In this document: piece by piece, positions 37,501-50,240 of the stretch
How positions within the stretch are numbered: position 1 is the stretch's first letter
Layout of the letters: every line of letters starts with the position of its first letter
The notes under the pieces: generated by a model
What the model was told of the DNA's origin: nothing
The model's input: the letters and a program-made list of their open reading frames with translations, nothing else
Database searches by the model: none
Made by a program: the position numbers and the translations under genes
Source: Tamarix chinensis
Taxonomy: Eukaryota > Streptophyta > Magnoliopsida > Caryophyllales > Tamaricaceae
Direction of reading: 5' to 3'
Assembly (NCBI GenBank): GCA_030549775.1
Contig: CM060180.1
Coordinates: 31,377,090 to 31,441,089 of the forward strand
Length of the DNA: 64,000 nt

Positions 37501-37586
37501 AATTGCTTACAAGGTGGGTACGCCAATCTAAACGGCCAATTACTATGGGCATATCTTTTGTCCCCCGCCCTTTGGTGTACAAGCAT
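34550..37586. other. Intergenic region between the convergent genes
   Basis: AT-rich, with no convincing gene. A plus-strand frame at 34525-34884 ends in a hydrophobic stretch but has no recognised domain. At about 36345-36365 the minus strand reads TTTGGTATCACAATCAGGTG, a decayed primer-site-like word that hints at an old LTR element without visible LTRs. Confidence 0.4.
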
Positions 37587-40500
37587 TTATTCTGGGAGCT
37601 CTTCCTTTACAGAAGTCAATGAATGCCCTACAGGGTCTGTGAACATTTTGATTTGTTCTTCGTACTGGTTATCTTCAGCTACTATTGTTTCTTCTATGTC
37701 TTTTGTCAGCACATTACAGTTGATGACCTGCCAAACCGGTCTCTCTTCTTGGAATAAACTGCAAAGCAAAAGTAACTAATGAGAAGCATTCTTACAAAAG
37801 AGAAACTTTATCTAAGCATTCATTTAAATTAGGGTGAATCAGGATGAGAATAAACATTAAAAGTTAACCTAGATGAAGAAAATAAAGGTTAATCACAATG
37901 AATATTTTAAAATGTTAATTGAATGATATTAACCTAATCTGTATGAATTAAAATAAATGTTATTCTAATCCAGTTTGAATTTGGGTAAATGAAGGCTAAA
38001 AAAATAACATAAATGATATATATATTCTTTTATTAAATTGGGGAGAATGGAGAAGATATTAAGCCGAGGGTATTCCTATCCGATCAGCTAAAAGTTTCAT
38101 TTATACCCTAAAATTAGAGGTTAATGAAAATTTGGGGAATTGGGATGAATGGTGGGGAAAATTTTAGCCCTCATTAACCTAATAGCTTGTTTGGATTGGG
38201 GTGAATCAAAATGAGGGTAAACATTAAAAATTAACCTAGGTGATGGAAATAAAGACAAAACAAAATGAATTTTTTTAAATATAGTTTAGATGATATTAAC
38301 CTAATATAGATGAACTGAAGTGAATGTTACTTTAATTCCGTTTAAATTGAGATGAATGAAAGCTGAAGAAATAAAAAAAATGACATTTATACCCAAAATC
38401 CCTTCTACAGCACATATTAAGGTAAGGGTATTTTTGTCAAATTAGATAAAATTTTAATTATTTTCCTTCCTTCAGCCCCATTAACTCCCAAATTAGAGGA
38501 ATTTGGGTGAATGAAGGGAGAAAATTAAACCGTTATTAACCTCGGCAAATTTTTTATTTTTGTCCCCAAAGGGTGTGAATGGAGGTGATTTAGTTGATTC
38601 ACCCCAATTCATTCCAAACGGAGGTAAATTGAGGTGAATAAGCTAATTCACTCTTATTCACCCTAAACCAAACAACACATAAGTAATGAGAAGCATTCTT
38701 AAAAAAGAGGACTTACCCTCTTGATGTAAATTTAAGTTAAAAATGAGCTTAAATTGAAGTGCATTTCTACATATGAGAGAGAGAAAGAGAGAGAGAGAGA
38801 CACTAACGGGTGTTTGCAAAGCATTGGAGCATGGACTGTCAGTGCATATTTGCAAGTAGATAATTCAGTAATGGAGCTTATCATAACCCTAGGCTCTGAA
38901 CACACAAATCTAACCTGCGAACAACAGAAGATAGTGAGAGCTAGCAGCAAGCAAAAACTGGTTTCTTAACCTTTCTCTTTTATTTGTGTGTGTGAGCAGG
39001 GATTGTTGGGGGGAAGAAGCAGCTTCATACCTCAGTCTCTCTAGGCTTATTTGTGAGGTCACATACCGTTCCATTTGTGTGCTGCTGAGCATGGTACCTA
39101 CATGAACCACACCCATCATGGCCAATCAGTAAGCATATCTAGACTAGACTGGGATTTAAAGCCATTCTACCTTTGAGATGCATCTTTCGAACGTGGATCT
39201 TTCAATCTAGAAATGTCAGAAAGGTTCTGATGGTATGCAGTCGTTGCCTCTTCATCAAAAGTACCTAAATTGAACTCCTGAACAACCTACAGCACAAAGT
39301 TTATCCCAACATCAACTTAGCTGGTCCATGTAATGCAATGTCAGTAGAACCAATGACATTGCTGAGTTTTGAAATATTTTTCATTCTATGTAGTACGTAT
39401 GAACTCATATATCAATGACATCGGAGTGCAAAATCATCAAACATCATTAATGTACTGTATTAAGATAAAACCAAATCTGGGTTTGAGCAATTGAAATCCA
39501 GTCATGCGAGTTCAATACGAAAAGCATTACCAGCCAAACCAAAATTTAAACTTCTACTCACATAAAGCTTGTCTATATGTTTCTATAGGAGTAATATGAA
39601 TTTCCATTATCACTACATATTACCAAAAGATTTGCAGGGACAATCAAATCAGAAATAAGGCCTCGTACAACTGAATACTTACAAGCCTACCTTGTCATCT
39701 TCCAAATGGAATTGTCGCAATTTCCGCTGATAACAGAATTCATATGACCACCAACCCTCTTGCTGTACAAATAAAGTGCTGATATTAGAGTATAAATGAG
39801 CTCAATCATTTTATCCAGAATATTTCACAAAGGCAACCTAGGTCGCACTGAGCAAGGAGCAGGGAGAGCAGGGATACATGGAAACAACATTGCAGGAAAG
39901 AGAGGGGAAAAAAACAGGGGATGTGGATGTTAGAAGACGCCTGGAAAAAAATAATTAAAATTTCAAGTTTTGGATACTTAAATATTATACAAGTTCAAAA
40001 TTAAGGTAACAATTTACTATCACAGGCCCAAAATTAAGTTAAATTATCATTAGTCATCCATTCAAAGGAGCACAAAACTTCATAATTCTCATTTCAAACT
40101 GATATAAATAATCCAAATAGGCATTTAAAGTTAACATAACAAAAAGACAGGTCCCAAACCAACAACCATTAACCCAAATTGAAAAGTTAAAATATGGAAT
40201 AAAATAAACAAGATGGAACATTCATCGATCTTAAAGGATTTCATTCTTTTACCATCTTCTGCCACAACTTGTCCTGAAAAACATTATCCAAAGAAAAAAA
40301 GGAAAAGGAAAAAGGAAGAGCTGAAACAAGATGATCTAGCATAATCTAACAAGATGCCAAAGCATAAAACTTCACTAATATCTGTTGACATTTTTAAATA
40401 TCAACTGGAAAAATATTCCAACATCAAGTAGAAAGAAAACTCGATGTTGATGTGCCTAAATTTTATTTCATCCTAACAAGACAAAACTCACTATAGATCT

Positions 40501-43500
40501 CCATGGATAGTTGGGACAAAGTCTAACAAGTTGCTGGACATTTTTCCAACATATTACCATTAAACCTACAACAGAAAAAATAACAAGACAAGCGTTCCAC
40601 GATTAAGCTCGTTCTAGACTAGCTTGCTTAAGTCTAGGACATAACAAACCTAGCAGTGGCTAGCATTGTAGACTGACAGCGAAGGAAGGTGGTGAATCAG
40701 CTATACTGGTTAGATGCCACATGATGGTGGCTGGCCAAGCTAGAGGGACTCAGATTTGTACATCAAATTGTGGAGACTAGTTTTAACTGAGAAGAAGCTA
40801 GGCGATATAAGAATTAGACAACAGAAGGAAAGAAGTATGAGGGAAAGACAATCAATTTTGATCCATAATCAACATTCAATTCATTCTGGTCTGACGAAAT
40901 AGCATAAGACTGAGACAATATACAGGCCAAGGTACTAGAAACAATAAACACAAAAGCTAAGACAACAAAACAAATTATACACAGAAAATCCAAAATAATA
41001 TAACAATTCAACTAAACCCTAAGATGATAAAAGTTAATCCTAAATGACAATACTAAATCCTAACCAAATAATATCTAAAATCTACCAAGACTTAATCAAG
41101 TATTATCGTAAACATCTAAAGATGAAACATATCTTGTCCTAAACTGCATCAACAAGGCCATCATCAGCTAACAATCTTTCTTTAAATAGAAAACTGTCTG
41201 CATGAAGATTCTACACTGCAGTTAAAAATGGAATTTCTGAAGCCAGGCTGACTATCAGCATGAGACAGTATCTCCACATGATTCCCATTTACATACATAT
41301 AGGGGCCACTAAGGATAAAAGGATTCACATATACAGGCATTGGCATGTCTACATGCAAACAAGTAACTTTGCAGTCTGCATTTCCAAATTTCTTTTTCCT
41401 TATTTTGGGGCAGCGATGGAGATTAGGAGATTGCTTTAACAACCTTTTTAAGGCAGGATACTAACCCTAATGAAACATCGTTCCTGTAGCACTTCAAGTA
41501 GTTCATCGGGTGTCTTCAGCTTCATACGCTTCTCTGTCTCCATAATCATATTGCTCGTGTTTTGTTGAGAAGAAGGTTTCCCACTCTTAGGCTTCTCAAC
41601 CTTGGGCAAAAAACAGAGGAAATCCCGTCCATTCATATTTGGCATAAATACAGATTCTTGGTCATCATCCTGTACATCAATGCAAATGCTTCTTATTATC
41701 AACAGTGGTTCGTTTTTATATGAAGAATCCAGAGTCAAAAGATAGAACTTCTATAACAGAAATCAGATCATGAGATTTTTGCATGACCGACCACTCAAGT
41801 ATTTAGATTCAAGTGCAAAATTTCATTTTATTTTTCACTCTTGAATAAAATTACCCAAAGGCATCTTAATTTACAACTACAGCATGTACCCAGTCAGAAA
41901 ATTGCTTTTGATGAAGTAATGCAACAAGCTGCCAGCCAAAGAAAGAAATTTGGCAAGCAAATATCCAGCAAGCACTCTAACACCCCAAAGGAACATTACG
42001 CACAGAATTGCATCAGCAGTCATGCCGCCATGAGATTGGTAGCTGGACACTGCAGGCAACCTGAACAGCACTAGGGGGGAAATGTTCTGAAAGTATACAG
42101 TGTGCCAGAGTAGAATATTGAGAACATCCAAACATCATTTGAGCAGGCCACCAGCATAACTATTCAATGGTAAAGTTATACATCAGCATTCAATTTTCAC
42201 ACGCAGAACAATATGTAAATAATTCCAGGATCCCCCTTTTCCATTGAGGCTGTAAAATTAACAAAAAAATATCACAGGTTGTTCACTATTTGAAAAGTAT
42301 GAGATATAACATTTTTATTCAACCAAAACTTAGGCACCACTGTGCTGCAACAGACTTTAGTATTTTTTTTTTAATGAATGAACTTGAGACAACCGGTGCA
42401 ATATAAAGCACATCCTTCAAGCAGGGCAGTCAGCATAACCACTTAACGTTATAGTTATACATCAGCATTCAACATACACTAATCATAAAAGCAATTGTTT
42501 CCTTCATTTGCCTAATAATTTATCCACATTGCTCTCCCCTGTTACCTAGATTGTCACATCAAATGTTCACTCATTGAGCCAAGTTTGGTGACCATCTCGC
42601 ATTTTATATATTCCTTCTATACTCTAGAATTGCAGGATTATCACATCTACAAAATCAAACAGCCAATAAAACCACGGCTGAGTTTGTTGTGTCGCAGCAC
42701 CAGGGTAGTGCAAATAATATTTTGTATGTCGCGGTTGTTACAGCATGATTTTTTTATATTTTTTTTTACAACAAATAACCGATATATCATCAATAAATAC
42801 AAAAAATTCTGAAATTGCAGCGTATCACTAATTCTATACACCAGTTAACCCAAAAGCCGATGTATATCGGTCGATATTATATATCAAGACCAATATTTAA
42901 TTGCATGATATCATACCATTGAACAAATTTTGACATATTAGCCACAGATTAGTGAGCAGGCTGAAGACGAAAGATATCATACCAGGTAGCAAAAGCTCAT
43001 TTGACATATTAAGATGGTTTCATCCACTCATTCCCAGTAATATCGCAATTGAACACTAAAAAACATTAGATCTATATTGATGGCTCATGAAGTCAACCTC
43101 TACATGTCATTTTGACCAAGACAACAAGATGCACTATTTTAAAAAATATAGAAACATCATAATAATTCAAGTAGATTACAGGATGATATGGATTGTCCAC
43201 TTCGTGAAATTCAATCTTGTATTTTGGTTCACGTGAGCTGCGACCAAGTGTGCCTCCTGCATCATATATAAGTAATAATCAATTTATCCATGGTTGTATC
43301 AGTAAAGAGGATAGCAACTAATCTTACAGTGTTCAGTACAAAAAAATTAAAAAATACAGAAAACGGTCTAGGTGGCACAAAAGCATAAGTGTTAGGACGC
43401 AGATTGCCTATACACAGTGATGCAAACAAAAATATTTCAAACCAAGAGTCCTCTTCAGAATAGAGCACGTCAAATCAGAGCCCTTGATCTTGGGACCATG

Positions 43501-44319
43501 CCGTTGAGCACTGAAATACAGCATTCCTTGGCACACATCTCTAGGATAAATTATTTAGACATCCATATCTTTCTTTCCGTGCCACATTCAATCTGAAGCT
43601 GGTTATTGGTGCATGCAATGATGAGCCCTACAAACGCCACAAGTCTGGTATATGTGGTTCAAACAAGAGGCCCCTAGGTTCAAGACCCAAATGGAAAGGA
43701 TTATGATAACCATGATCTTCCATTTACAGTGGATGAGACAAATGGCTTGAAATGACAAACTTCGTTAACTCGCAATTAGCTGCAATATTTAACCCCGCTG
43801 TTTGAAGCCATAATCACAACTAGTAGTTAGTCATAATAAAGCAGACCCTTGAACCATAGGCTCATAAACCTAATCAACTGCCATTTCAGATGGCTGCCAA
43901 CTTAGATCTATCCACCCCCTCTATCCCAACGCCCCAAGCAATCATACACTCGCCAATTTAGATACCAAGAAAACCAGCTTATTCTATTTCTTTAGCACTG
44001 CTCAAAAGGAAAATTTTCCACCAACTCAAAATGGGTCATAAACCCAGTAAATCGATGGCAGTACTGCTACTGGCGACAAGATTTCCATCGAATTCGTCAC
44101 ATTAAATAACATTATAGAGATCACAACTAGCTAGCTAAACAATGGATCACAAAATATCAGGAAATTTCGAAAGAAACAATAGAGAATTTGAGAATAATTC
44201 TTTTGGTAGGTACCTGTATGAGCTGGGAAGATTTGATCGCCAGAGACAGCAGCTTCTTCGATGAATAAATACAACGAACACACCAACATTAACCGTAATA
44301 ATGATCTTTTGGCAGTCAT
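37587..44319 (-). CDS. OS9: OS-9 homologue, ER-associated degradation lectin, 8 exons, 306 aa
   Basis: Exons (minus): 44319-44214, 43256-43180, 41669-41466, 39762-39691, 39286-39171, 39097-39031, 38914-38808, 37758-37587. All introns are GT-AG and exon phases join to 921 nt. Residues 1 to about 27 form a signal peptide (KRSLLRLMLVCSLYLFIEEA). GRSSREPKYKIEFH at about 38-52 and KTPDELLEVL at about 113 are OS-9 family hallmarks. The MRH lectin domain spans about 130-252. It has the WW pair at 133-134, Q141, the PRETE Arg near 211, E231 and Y237 as the Q/R/E/Y mannose-binding set, and Cys at 139, 204, 219, 235 and 247. Family members bind trimmed N-glycans of misfolded glycoproteins in the ER lumen and pass them to HRD3/SEL1L-HRD1. 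The C-terminus (VKEELPE) lacks an H/KDEL signal, so retention would depend on partners. Length is close to the Arabidopsis protein (about 280 aa). Confidence 0.93.
37824..38182. mobile_element. Older MITE-like copy beside the PIF-like MITE
   Basis: The segment starting attagggtgaatcaggatgag parallels the neighbouring element from attggggtgaatcaaaatgag onward, including ttaacctaga/ggtgat and gatattaacctaat. Its outer end is degraded. Confidence 0.6.
38183..38679. mobile_element. PIF/Harbinger-like MITE in OS9 last intron, 497 bp
   Basis: The left end TAGCTTGTTTGGATTGGGGTG and the right end in reverse complement (TGTGTTGTTTGGTTTAGGGTG) form imperfect terminal inverted repeats. A TAA trinucleotide flanks both sides (38180-38182 and 38680-38682), as expected for PIF/Harbinger targets. 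No coding capacity. Confidence 0.7.
38769..38801. repeat. (GA)n microsatellite next to a splice donor
   Basis: A GAGAGAAAGAGAGAGAGAGAGA run lies 6 bp inside OS9 intron 7 and reads CTCTCTC just after the GTTAGT donor in the gene's direction. Confidence 0.8.
40915..41100. repeat. Repeat shared with NUB1 intron 10 (copy 2)
   Basis: Starts caggccaaggtactagaaacaa and runs to aaataatatctaaaatctacca. It corresponds in order to 32140-32310 and lies in OS9 intron 3. Confidence 0.55.
42680..42905. repeat. Interspersed repeat shared with NUB1 intron 1 (copy 2)
   Basis: gtgtcgcagcacc, then gtatgtcgcggt, a T-run, aacaaataaccgatat, gcgtatcac and the end gaccaatatttaattg line up with 23455-23735. It lies in OS9 intron 2. 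Confidence 0.55.
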
Positions 44320-44487
44320 TTTTCTACCTCGCTGTAGCTATAAACTCTTAATTTGAATTCAAATAAACAAACAGGCCATGGACAGAGAGACAGGGTTAAC
44401 AGCTTAGACTTTCTGGTTATTGAGTCGAGCATGAGAAAGGGAGGAGCGAGTTGGGGACAGCGGCATGACTTTACCACGCATAATTAA

Positions 44488-44506
44488 CCAATGATTAGTC
44501 GCCACG
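44488..44506. promoter_or_regulatory. ER-stress response element (ERSE) upstream of OS9
   Basis: CCAAT (44488-44492), nine bases, then CCACG (44502-44506) fits the ERSE consensus CCAAT-N9-CCACG exactly. In plants this element is bound by NF-Y with bZIP28-type factors during ER stress. Its CCACG runs into a CACGTG G-box at 44503-44508. It sits about 170-190 bp upstream of the OS9 ATG and is in reverse orientation to the gene; ERSEs act in both orientations. The match is seen; function is inferred. Confidence 0.75.
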
Positions 44507-46143
44507 TGTCATAGTTAACTCCTACCGTAAATAAACAAGAACGTTTCGATAAGGATTAGGCAAATAAAAGCTGACCTGCTGAAACCCGATCCGGATCTCA
44601 TCCAATATCTACTAGCAAAATCAAATTCTATATCAACATATTATAATAATAAAAGAAAAAAAATTACACATGTTCTATTATTAATTTAAAATTATTAATA
44701 AATATATTAATTTATAAATTTTACTTGTAACATATTATTTTTATTCTGAATAGCCTTATTCATCTTTTATATTCTAAATTTATCACTCTTTTGGTAGAAA
44801 AAATTGACTTTAAAATGTTATAATAAATGATCAATCCTAACCCAACTAATCCAATATAAATAATTTGAACTCAAACTAATCCGGACCCAACCCAGAAACT
44901 AACTCAATAAAGTTTAAATCTACAACATTTCGAATTCGATCGTACCTATAACAATAAAATGATCAAACTCAAACCACAATCGTTTCGCAAACAATCTAAT
45001 CCAAAAATAACCCGACCCACTACAATTTAACCCTATTAACCCGACTCAATTATCACCTCTATAAATTTAATTTAGATATCATGATATTTGGCATAATTTC
45101 ACTTGTGTATCATGTGTTTTAATTTTGTATTTTACTTTAGTATTATTTTATCAACGCATTTAGTTATGTATGACTAAAATAATAAATATGTTAATTTTGA
45201 ATACTTTTTAAATATGAATTAAAAATTTTGAATATTTGAAAAAAAATCAAAATTTTAAAATTTTTCTATATCATTTTTTTAACATTTTCATGTTGTTTCT
45301 TTTTTGAAAAAAAATCTAGAAAATACCCAAAAAAATTCCAATTCATATTTTTTTAAAAATAGAATTTAAGTAGCATAAACTAAAAATAATAATAATATGG
45401 CATTAAAATGTGGGGAAAAAATGACACCTAAGTGGAATGCTGTTAAATATCATAGTACCTGAGTAGAACTTATCCTATAAATAAAACTAAAAAATTTAAT
45501 TTTGGCTATTTGGTATTATTTTTCCAATTTATTTTTTCCTATTATTTTAACTTAATAATAGATTGTTTTAGAAATATAGCTCATTTTTAAGGTAAGATGA
45601 AAATAATTTTAGAAAATTACAAAATATAAATTTTAATAGTGTGAGCTATGAATGGAGAAAGAAATATATTTAATGAGCCATCAGCATGGCTCTAATCCCA
45701 ACTATCATTACTACTACTATGTCACCGCCTACATTATCACCGATATCAACACTACTATTACCATCACCACTACAAGTTATTACCACTGGATCAACATTAG
45801 GAGCATTTATTAAGTAGCTTGAACTTAAAAAATAGATAGGAAGTCTCAAATTGCAATCTAACAAACCGGTCCAATTAGTCTAGTCTTCTATCTAAATCTA
45901 ATCCAATTTGGATCAAAATTTTGTTAACTTTAACTAAACATCTTTGTCAAATAATGTAAAAATAAATAAATTTTTACATTGCAATATATCTAGTAAAAAA
46001 ATGGCTTTCTTTTTAATTTGGCATTTAGTTCAATCCTCAAAAAAAGTTGTTTTGGTTCAATTATTATTATATTAATTAATTATTTAATAAATATATACAT
46101 ACACACATTATTGTTATTATTTATTACTGTGTATATTATTTAC

Positions 46144-46175
<32 letters not shown>

Positions 46176-46546
46176 GTATTATCATCATCATTTTATTTTT
46201 ATTATTGTGGCAACATTGAGATTGTAACAACCTTATTTACATGATTTAATTTTTTTTTTATAAAGATAGAGCTATGCATAAGCTAAGCATCTAAATGTAG
46301 AGTGTTGTTGTCACATCTGACATGAGTTAGATGTCCACCACTCATCTTATATTCGATATAAGGTTGTATAAAACCAAACTCCGAAAGAAGACGGAATAAA
46401 CACTAAGAAAACAGTAAAGAACATAATAAATTAACTTCTATTGTTCTGTTACAAAACAAAAACGATCAGACAATGGTAATAAAAGTTCAAAAGAATATTC
46501 AAATCAAAATATGCCAACAACGAATTCCAAATAGTCCTAATTCTCA
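44507..46546. other. AT-rich intergenic DNA upstream of OS9
   Basis: No gene or clear element. It contains poly-A/T runs and an (ATT)n microsatellite at about 46147-46186. It ends where an LTR-like start appears at 46547. Confidence 0.5.
46147..46186. repeat. (ATT)n microsatellite
   Basis: About ten to twelve ATT units, followed by impure ATC/ATT. Confidence 0.9.
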
Positions 46547-48760
46547 TTACAACACTCCAAAATATTCTAACCTTAATATTTGTGTATTTAGCCTTGTAAT
46601 CATTACCTAACCCTAAACATTTAGCTTATCCATATGTTTTAACCACTAATCCCTTCACTATTCCCTTTTACCCCTCTTAACCACTACCTTTTTTTATTTA
46701 ACGTGAATATTCTCCCCTGCCAAACTATCTGACTATTTCTATTTTATAGTTTAGTCTAATCCTCGCACTAAATCTGAACCTCCCATTACATCATCATTCT
46801 TCTTTAAAGCGTGAAACACTCAGCCTCACCCATGCTTATTCCAACCCCTGTTGCTAACAACCCTAACATACCTTACCTCCCTCACATTTTTTCTCATTTC
46901 TATACATTTACCACAACCCCTCTTATCTCTCTCTTTTCTTCTTGAACTTGTTTGAGCCTTTATCATCCCATTCAACATATCCTTCTTTATCTTCTCTTCT
47001 CTTTTTCCTTGTCCCAACGTCTTAACACCATTACCCTTCTTTATTTATGATGGTTCTTCTATTTTTATGGTGTTTCGTGGTGGTTAGGGGTTGTTTCCCT
47101 TGTTCTCCTCAATCTATATATCTTGCTAATGTGAATATCATAAGTAGCATCAGGGTAACAATGTTAGCCTCTCGCACAACCAAAGGCAGTCAAGTACGAG
47201 GCAATAGCATGAGTCCCTGGCATATCCACAAGGCAACAACGGTAGCTACTAATGCAACCCAGCACCACCTGTGTGACAAGATAACGCATCATCCACCCTC
47301 CAATGCCACCCATTCACGCAGCCAACCACCACCTTCCATCCACTCTTCATGTTGCATTCCCTAGTTTCCCAAACCCCTACCCTTTTTGAGTTCAAGGGTT
47401 CTCTTAACTCATTTTGATTTTTCTCTTATATTCTAACCCTTTTTCATTTTCCTTAACTATTTCTTTATTATTCTTATGTTAGGAAATCAAGCTGCAGAAT
47501 AAGTTAATTAGGAGTAGTTGTTTCTAAGAGAACAATATAGCGAAGTGAGGATACATGTCCTTAGATTAAAGCATTTGATGTTATGTGTTATTTTTATATA
47601 ATTACATGTTAGCACACTTTTATGCAGGAAAATCATGCTTAGATATATTTAACTAATATTTTTGTTCCATTTTCATTAATTCTCAAGAATGTTGTTATGA
47701 CTCGTTATTTTTAATAACCATGTTGATATGTATATAACTACATGTTTAACCACCTTTGTTGAAATTTAAGTTAAATATTGATTTTGAGGTGATTTGGGTT
47801 GTCGGTGATTTTGTCCCTTCGGTATTTGGTAGAGCTTGTGGACTATAAAATTTAATATATTTACATCCTTGGGTATCTAATTATATTTGGAAGATTTTAT
47901 GCAAATTCAGTGCAGCTTGAAAAATGATGAAATTTGTGTGAGTTAAGGGATAAATATACTTCAGGGCATTTTGGTCAAATTATATTTTTTGGGAGTTTTA
48001 CATGAATTTTGATATATAATATGATAAAATTTAGCTAGGTATAGTTCAAGTTTTGAGGTATTTTGGTGAGATAAGGGTATTATAGTCATTTTGGGTTCAA
48101 TCTAAAAAATTGAGGTTTTATGCATGTTATTTGGGTTAAATTTGATATTTGAGCATCACTGGTGGTAGACCTATGTGGGTATGGTTTTAAATGAAATAGT
48201 AACCCTAATGGTATAATCGTTATTTTATATGTGAAACATTGGAGTGTAATCTTGATTTTTAGATATGGTATTTACTATGATATATTAGGGTAATGTGTCA
48301 AATTAGGTGATTTGGTAAGTCTTATGGATGGAGTCATGCCACAATTATTAATTAGGGTTTTGCAATGGCATTTTAGTCCTTTTTACATATGTATTGTCTC
48401 GTTTTGTATTTGTTGTTTTTCCTTATCCCTTAAAATTTTCTTTTATATAATTATAAGATATTTGATTTGATTAAGTGCAATAAAATTATAGGTATTTGAA
48501 TAAAACACAACTGTTGGTATGAATTTAGTAGTAAATGATAATCAATATTTCATGCGATTAGTGGTAAGTGGAGGTGTTATGGATGATAAGTAGTCAAGTA
48601 GTATTCGTTAAGTGAAGAGTAGGAACTATGTTGGCCATGTTTTTAGTAAGAACATAATAATTATAGTGGAAGAGCACATGAGTTAAGGTCAATTTGTACC
48701 AGTATGTTCCACCAAACAATAATAGTGGTCGGTGGTATTAAGCCTTGGGAGTTGCACTCA
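46547..48760 (+). mobile_element. Degraded gypsy-type LTR of the A/C type
   Basis: At about 46547 the sequence ttacaacactccaaaat resembles the LTR A start TGTAACACTCCAAAAAT with a damaged terminus. It is followed by a C-rich zone (46600-47350), AT-rich DNA with stretches like agtaaccctaatggtataatc (compare 51890 in LTR C), and a CCACC...AGTGG dyad at about 48708-48730. The order matches the other LTRs but all signals are weaker, so this is the oldest-looking copy. The right limit is uncertain. Confidence 0.5.
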
Positions 48761-50240
48761 ATTGCTTATATAATATGATAACTCACGTACCCATCATAAG
48801 GGTTAATGCATCACGTACCCAATTATGATCATCCCATTAATACAAAATCATATCAAAGAGAGCAATACACAAGGAAGATACCAAAACCACGTGAAACCAT
48901 TTGTATATATAAATAGTGCACAAGATAAATACCAAGACGCCCACAATCACTTATTTTAATTACTTCCGGGTATACAATAACAATACGAGGACACTTATAT
49001 GCCCTGGTCATACAAGCGCATAAAGCAATATAATACCCTTCACCTTTATAACCCAGGGGCACATACATACCTTGATCATACTGGCACACATAGCAACACA
49101 ATAGCCTCCTATATTGGGTTATCTAATATTTAAGTATTGATATTCTCTAAGAAGTTATAAGAACTTATAAGAGTGGATTTAGGGATTTAGTTAAAATGTT
49201 GAGACACATGCCAAAACAAATTGAAGCCTCTCACCTCGTCTCTAGAAAAGTTAACCCTAAAGATTACACTATTTCCAAACTTGAGATATTATACTTTAAG
49301 TATTAATATTTTATTAGAGTGATCACAAAACATATATAAAACACATGCAAAAATAACTCATACTTAGCCATTTTAAATCCTCTTATTCCAATTATTTGAA
49401 AAGTCAATGGTTAAAGACAGACTTAATGGTCAACACTGGTGTCAATTTAGGATCTCTGTAAGGTCATCCTATGTCTAATTATTCAACACATACATATATT
49501 TAGCCACTTAGGACTAAAATCTCTTATAAGGTGAATACTCCATTTATAACCTTCTTACTACCAAACACTTATATAATTAGTTTAAAATCATACTAAGGCT
49601 AAATAAAATTAAAACAACCATTTTAAGATGAATAAATAGTTATGGAAAAATCTTAGAAGTGGCAAAATGACTAAATTACCCTCATCTATACTTAAAGCTC
49701 ATTGAACACATAAAGTCTTATTCTCGCATAACTAGCATACCATGTTACACATGTCTATTATACATAATACAACATAGCACTTATATGACATGCTTGATGG
49801 AAAAAAAAAACACAAAAAAGCATGCAAAAAGACACAAAAATACTCCTATGGCTCACATAACTTAAATCCAACACTATATACTCTATACATGCTCAAACCC
49901 TAGCATTTATTATTTATTAACATTTAAGTAGAACACCTAATGAACATCATGTAACTCTTAAAAAACATTTTAAAACAGCAATAACACCTAATATAACCTA
50001 AAGGTTGAGAGCTACTTAGTAGGTTTTTAGTATTTGATAGATTTGACACCTTGCATCATTTTGGCCATAAGTGTTTCCATGCTTAATGTAATCAAGATGC
50101 GAAAAATATGTAGTAAATTAGACATCAAAAGTTTTCATATGGTACCTCACACATGTTATAACACTCAGGCAACACAAAAAGCTTATTCCGACAAGTAATA
50201 GCAAAAACAATGACTTTAAACTATCATGATATACACATAT
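48761..50240. other. Unclassified repeat-like DNA between two LTRs
   Basis: AT-rich. It has loosely repeated phrases around 48880-49100 (gatcatactggcacac, acccaggggcacatac) but no open frame with a domain. It may be remaining retroelement sequence. Confidence 0.35.
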
